Part shown: one piece after another, positions 59,640 through 64,000 of the stretch | How the letters are laid out: every line of letters begins with the position of its first letter | Position numbering within the stretch: the stretch's first letter is position 1 | Source of the DNA: Zerene cesonia | Taxonomy: Eukaryota > Arthropoda > Insecta > Lepidoptera > Pieridae | Length of the DNA stretch: 64,000 nt | Direction: 5' to 3' | Assembly (NCBI RefSeq): GCF_012273895.1 | Contig: NC_052126.1 | Location: forward strand, 3,547,218 to 3,611,217 | Position numbers and translations under genes: made by a program | The notes under the pieces: generated by a model | The model's database searches: none | Told to the model about the DNA's origin: nothing | What the model saw: the letters and a program-made list of their open reading frames with translations, nothing else

Positions 59640-59847
59640 ATATTAATACTATAAATAATAATATGTGAGGATGGATGCATATGTATGTGTTCGTCTGTTA
59701 CTCTTTCACGCAAAAACTACTGAACCGATTGCAATGAAATTTGCTTTGTAGATAGCTGGATTACTGAAATAACACATAGGCACTTTTTATACCGATATTC
59801 CTACGGGATACGGACTTACGCGGTTGCAAACGCGGGTCACAGCTAGT
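59640..59847 (+). mobile_element. Family A repeat (Helitron-like)
   Basis: Forward copy just right of the third gap, ending CACAGCTAGTTG. Confidence 0.65.
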
Positions 59848-60225
59848 TGATATTAATACGGGTTTGAATCATAGGGATGTATGATAGGTTAAGAATCTAG
59901 GTTGTAAGAAAACCTTAATTTTGTGATGTGCGTATTGCAAGTGGGCACTTGCTGTGGAAAAGCATTGATAAACAATAAATAACATACGTTTTTTTAAATA
60001 ATCGGTGTTATTGATTTGATTACATTTCTTTTTTTTTTCTTAATGGTAACATGTACATGATGATCAATTAATAGTTTGATTTGATTTGATTTGATGTTAT
60101 AAATAATGAATAATAATTACACATCGTTAAATTAATTAACCGTTTGAAAATGGATCAAAAACATTATAGGAAATAATTTTCTAAATACAATGACTCCGGT
60201 TACCTTTACGAATAACACTAATCAC

Positions 60226-60433
60226 ACTAATATTATAAATGTGAAAGTTAGTTTGTTTGGATGTTTGTCTGTCGATCACGCTGAAACTACTGAACTGATT
60301 TTGATGAAACTTGGTATACAGACAGGGTCTGGGCTGATTTAAGTGATAGGATAACTTTTATCCCGATTAAATGCTCCCTTGGTTTAAAACAGGAATCTTG
60401 ATAACCGGGCGGAGCCGGGACAAGCATCTAGTT
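60226..60433 (+). mobile_element. Interspersed repeat
   Basis: About 205 bases from ATTATAAATGTGAAAG to GCGGAGCCGGGACAAGCATC and CTAGTTT; the fuller version of the fragment at 10913. Confidence 0.55.
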
Positions 60434-60494
60434 TCAAATAAAGAAAAACGTACTGATGATGTTTTTACACGCTTTTTATTAGCTTCACCTGTAT

Positions 60495-60540
60495 GTTTGT
60501 ATGTTTGTTTGTTTGTTTGTTTGTTTGTTTGTTTGTTTGT
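60495..60540 (+). repeat. TTTG microsatellite
   Basis: About eleven TGTT/TTTG units, followed by a dispersed repeat (to about 60650) that recurs, diverged, at about 18015-18110. Confidence 0.85.
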
Positions 60541-61196
60541 AACCGACTTCTTTGGGCGCGATTTTGACCCACTTTAAACGGCCAGATTTCGTTCAAACTT
60601 TGTAGATTTATTGAGGACCGATGACAATACACTAATTTGATAAAATTATTCCATTTTTCAATTTGCAAAATATGATAAAAGCGTGTTTTTTAGTTTTTTT
60701 AAACTATTATAATATTTATTATTATTGATATGGTATGATGTCAAAAATAGTAATAAAACACTCTATCAGCACCTCACCTCAGCTACCATTTCGATCAGCC
60801 ATCCTAGTGCGTAGGAATAGTAGTATAAATAGATAGATAGCAAAAAAAATAATATTAAATTATAACCTTTCAATATTATTACGTAGATATATAAAAAATA
60901 ACAAAATATTCAAGATTTTTCAAAAAACATTTGAAATGTGATGCAATCATTCTCTTATTCAATTATGAAATAAAATCATTTATCATACAGAAAGTCGACC
61001 GTTATGGCGGATCCCAATTTTTATTTATTTAAGCCATACCATTTAAAACAGATTGAGTAAAAGCTGTCGCCTTTAAATAGGTAAGAATAAACGACTGTGG
61101 CCAAAAAGAGTAAGTAATTAAAATATTGGTTAAGATTTATATTCACATATCCTCAAAACGAAGGGGCTTTGTTAACACGTGACGCGATTTATTGAT

Positions 61197-61390
61197 AATC
61201 ACTATATAATATAAAACAAAGTCGCTTTTTCTGTTCATATGTCCCTATGTATGTATAAATCTTTAAAACTACGCAACGGATCTTGATGGGTTGTTTAACA
61301 GATAGAGTGATTCAAGAGAAAGGTTTATATGTATAATAACATTTATTGAACTTCTCCGAATTAAGGCGTGCGAGGCCGCGGGTTAAAAAC
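61197..61390 (+). mobile_element. Family F repeat
   Basis: Begins CACTATATAATATAAAACAA and ends GTGCGAGGCCGCGGGT. Confidence 0.5.
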
Positions 61391-62104
61391 AGTTCAACTA
61401 TAAAAAAGACTTAATTATCTAAACGCAGTGCGCTCCGCGGGTCTACCTGCTGGATTTGATGAAAATCCGTTTGTGACAAGCTTTTTTAAACACCGATAAA
61501 ATACTCAATTTGCTTTCTGATGAGCTTTAAGAATAGTGAGTTAGTTGAAATACCTTCGCTAGCGTTGTTTCGGGATAAAATATATATTTTAAATTTTGTT
61601 TTTTAATTGGTCCAACAAATTGTTTATGCAACACCAATTATGTTTGAGCATATACGTATAATTTCCATTGATTTTATAAGGAATAGTGATAGTAATTATC
61701 ATATAGTTCGCCACACAGAAGTATTCAACTCGCTGTGCTTAAGAGTGTAACATGAGGCTACCATTTCGCAACTTTTGGCGCCAACTTACACGTGGCTTAA
61801 CTTGGTAAAGCGACGTAAACAGAATATCGGTTTCATAAACGTTAAATTTATGTTTGTTTTTATTTTTTTCAAGATTATTTTTATTAAGTCGATATTTACA
61901 CTCTGAAGCGCTTTTGGCAATATAAGCAGCTATTAATGGAGAATAATTGTTTTATCTTTACTAACAACTTCAGAGTTTATTTATTAGCTTGAGTGAGCTA
62001 ACCTCCGGATCGAAAGGACCGATTTCGAATACTCTTTCACTATTGTATGCGAACGTAATCCTGAGTGATATATACCCAGTCCACCAGTTTGATATGTATA
62101 TAAG

Positions 62105-62306
62105 ACTAGCTGTGCCCCGTGGTTTTACCCGCGTAAGTCTGTATCCCGTAAGAATATCGTGATCAAAAGCGCCTATGTGTTATTCCAGTTGTCCAACTAT
62201 CTACGTACCAAAATGCATTGGAATCGGTTTAGTAGTTTTTGCGTGGAAGAGCAACAAACACACACACATCCTCATCTCACTCTTTCGCATTTATAATATT
62301 ACTAGG
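62105..62306 (-). mobile_element. Family A repeat (Helitron-like)
   Basis: Reverse copy beginning CTAGCTGTGCCCCG, directly abutted on its right by a family C copy in the same orientation. Confidence 0.7.
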
Positions 62307-62308
62307 AC

Positions 62309-62468
62309 CAGCTATGCTCCGCGCTCTTACACACGCAGTACCTGATATTATATAGTCTAAAGCCTTCCTCAATAAATGGATTATCTTACACTGACCAGAT
62401 CAGTTACTGAGATTAGCACGTTCAACCGAATAAACAAACAAACTCTTCAGCTTTAGAATATTAAGATA
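62309..62468 (-). mobile_element. Family C repeat
   Basis: Reverse, diverged copy abutting the family A copy at 62105-62306. Confidence 0.55.
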
Positions 62469-63174
62469 GATACGATAAAGGATGTAAAGTTCTCCAGTGT
62501 GCCCTAGATAGTATTTATTGCGAAAGGGAACTCTTAACTTGAATTGTTTTATTTTTTTCTTTTGAGGTTGATTGTAGACTAAAGCTGATCGAAGTTGCCG
62601 AATATAATAATGTAAATGATGTTGATGTTAATAAGCGTACGGTGCTAAATATGATAGTTTAAGTACAAATATTGTTTGACTAGGAACATAATGCATTTTA
62701 ACGACCTTCCCAAAGACAAGATTTTTATTTACGTTTGTGCTTACATCTTAAAATTATACTTTACAATAGAAACTTCATCGTTATTCAAAGTGAGGAACTA
62801 ATCATTACCTAATACGTATGTATGACGAAAAAAAAAACACAAATGAGGAAAACTTATGATCAATTACTTTCCTCAAAATATATTAGTCTGGAAATACATC
62901 ATTAACATTTATTTATTTACATTATTTTAATCTAAATTATTACTTTTATTTATTAATTATTACTTTATTGATATTAATAATAAGGAAACATCCAATTGGG
63001 TAAACCAATTTTAACATTTTATATAAATAAAATCAAACCAAATTAATCTTCATCCTTAATAAAACAATTGATTATTTTAATTGTCATAATTTAGCGAAGA
63101 GTTACCATTCAATCTTTCATAGGATCGCCACTAGTTATTGTAAATGAAAATTGAAGTACATATTCAGTAGAAGC

Positions 63175-63320
63175 TTATTTATTTATTTATTTATTCTTCA
63201 TTGTATACACAAAAAATACAAAATATAACATAATAATTGTAACAAAGGAATTTGTATGCAATTGGCGGCCTTATGGCTATAAGCCCTTTCTTCCAGGCAA
63301 CCGACGGGTAAAGGATAAAT
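63175..63320 (-). repeat. Dispersed repeat fragment
   Basis: TTTATT units followed by ATTGGCGGCCTTATGGCTAT and TTTCTTCCAGGCAACCGACG; looks like a reversed 3' end of a non-LTR element, class not certain. Confidence 0.4.
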
Positions 63321-64000
63321 ACATAATATAGTCGAAAGTGTGGGTCAAAATTGTCCTAAATAATCAATAGATATATACAAATACATAGAGACATACTTAC
63401 TATATAAATAAAATAACACTAAACATATACTTATACATATTATATGCATAAATATAAAACCCAAAGTTTACTTTATATTTTAAATTATAATTATAATAAT
63501 ATATAACTACCCGATCCGACAGACGATACCGTGCATCGTGTGAACTGTCAACCGCGTGACGATGAAATAGCCGTTAAATTTTATATATTTTTTTTACATT
63601 TGAAGATTTTCTTTTAAGTTTTTCTTTAATAAGATCCTTCCTATGATAAAAACAAACATATTGAAATAATATATCTAATGTAAATTGGTCCAATAGTACA
63701 CGCCTGAGGCTATGGCCAAAGTGAATGGGTGTTCATTTTTTTTATAGAGGGATATAATAATTTAAGAAGTATTCATACATGCAGGAGTGTCCTCTATGTG
63801 TAAACTTTATTTAAAACAGTAAACAAATAAAGCTGAAGAAATAAAAAACAAGTAATGTCTTGAAATAAATAACAGCCCAATATATTTTTAAGAAGGTATA
63901 TAACCGTATTAACCTCCCTTCTCCGTAACGTCTGTTCATTTATATGAAATTTCGGGCTATATTTACTCTAAAAATAGTAACCATTTTATACCAGTTTTGC

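Larger units (their letters stand above)
42101..64000. other. Gene-poor region
   Basis: About 22 kb of AT-rich DNA with no frame that can be joined to a recognisable protein. Apart from the repeats listed separately, the possible first exon near 50 kb and the island at 47.4 kb, I see nothing. It may be intron or flank of a gene lying outside the window. Confidence 0.55.

Overview
The window looks like nuclear DNA of a moth or butterfly (Lepidoptera). It is AT-rich, its genes have many short exons with GT-AG introns, and it is crowded with short interspersed repeats of the Helitron-like and SINE-like kinds that fill lepidopteran introns. Three runs of exactly 1000 N (4079-5078, 25365-26364, 58565-59564) are scaffolding gaps of unknown true size. 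The species cannot be named from the sequence alone.

Layout. (1) 1.3-9.3 kb: three tandem two-exon genes on the minus strand for small secreted Kazal-type peptides; their promoters, introns and 3' ends are recognisably duplicated. (2) 10.3-14.3 kb: a complete ten-exon cytochrome P450 of the CYP4 clan, minus strand, 499 residues with all diagnostic motifs. (3) 16.3-17.1 kb: a fourth, diverged Kazal gene with a Tyr/Pro/Asn-rich tail, minus strand. (4) 18.2-34.3 kb: condensin subunit SMC4, plus strand, 22 exons reconstructed with matching phases (1130 residues to the stop). The N-terminal exons with Walker A are not visible in the window. (5) 34.7-41.7 kb, convergent with SMC4: UBXN6 (a p97/VCP cofactor with PUB and UBX domains, 443 residues). 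Its ATG lies one base after the stop of a 188-codon membrane-protein frame on the same inferred transcript, so the locus looks dicistronic. (6) 42-64 kb: no convincing coding gene, only repeats, one possible promoter/first exon near 50 kb and one unexplained sequence island at 47.4 kb.

The genes do not form one pathway. SMC4 (chromosome condensation) and UBXN6 (p97-dependent protein handling) are housekeeping. The Kazal and P450 genes belong to fast-evolving families used at environmental and secretory surfaces. The most unusual points are the membrane protein-UBXN6 dicistronic arrangement, the shortened proline-containing reactive loop shared by all four Kazal peptides, the promoter block common to three of them, and a chimeric repeat lying against an SMC4 splice donor. 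Exon coordinates come from reading splice sites and frames by eye; no transcript or database evidence was available.
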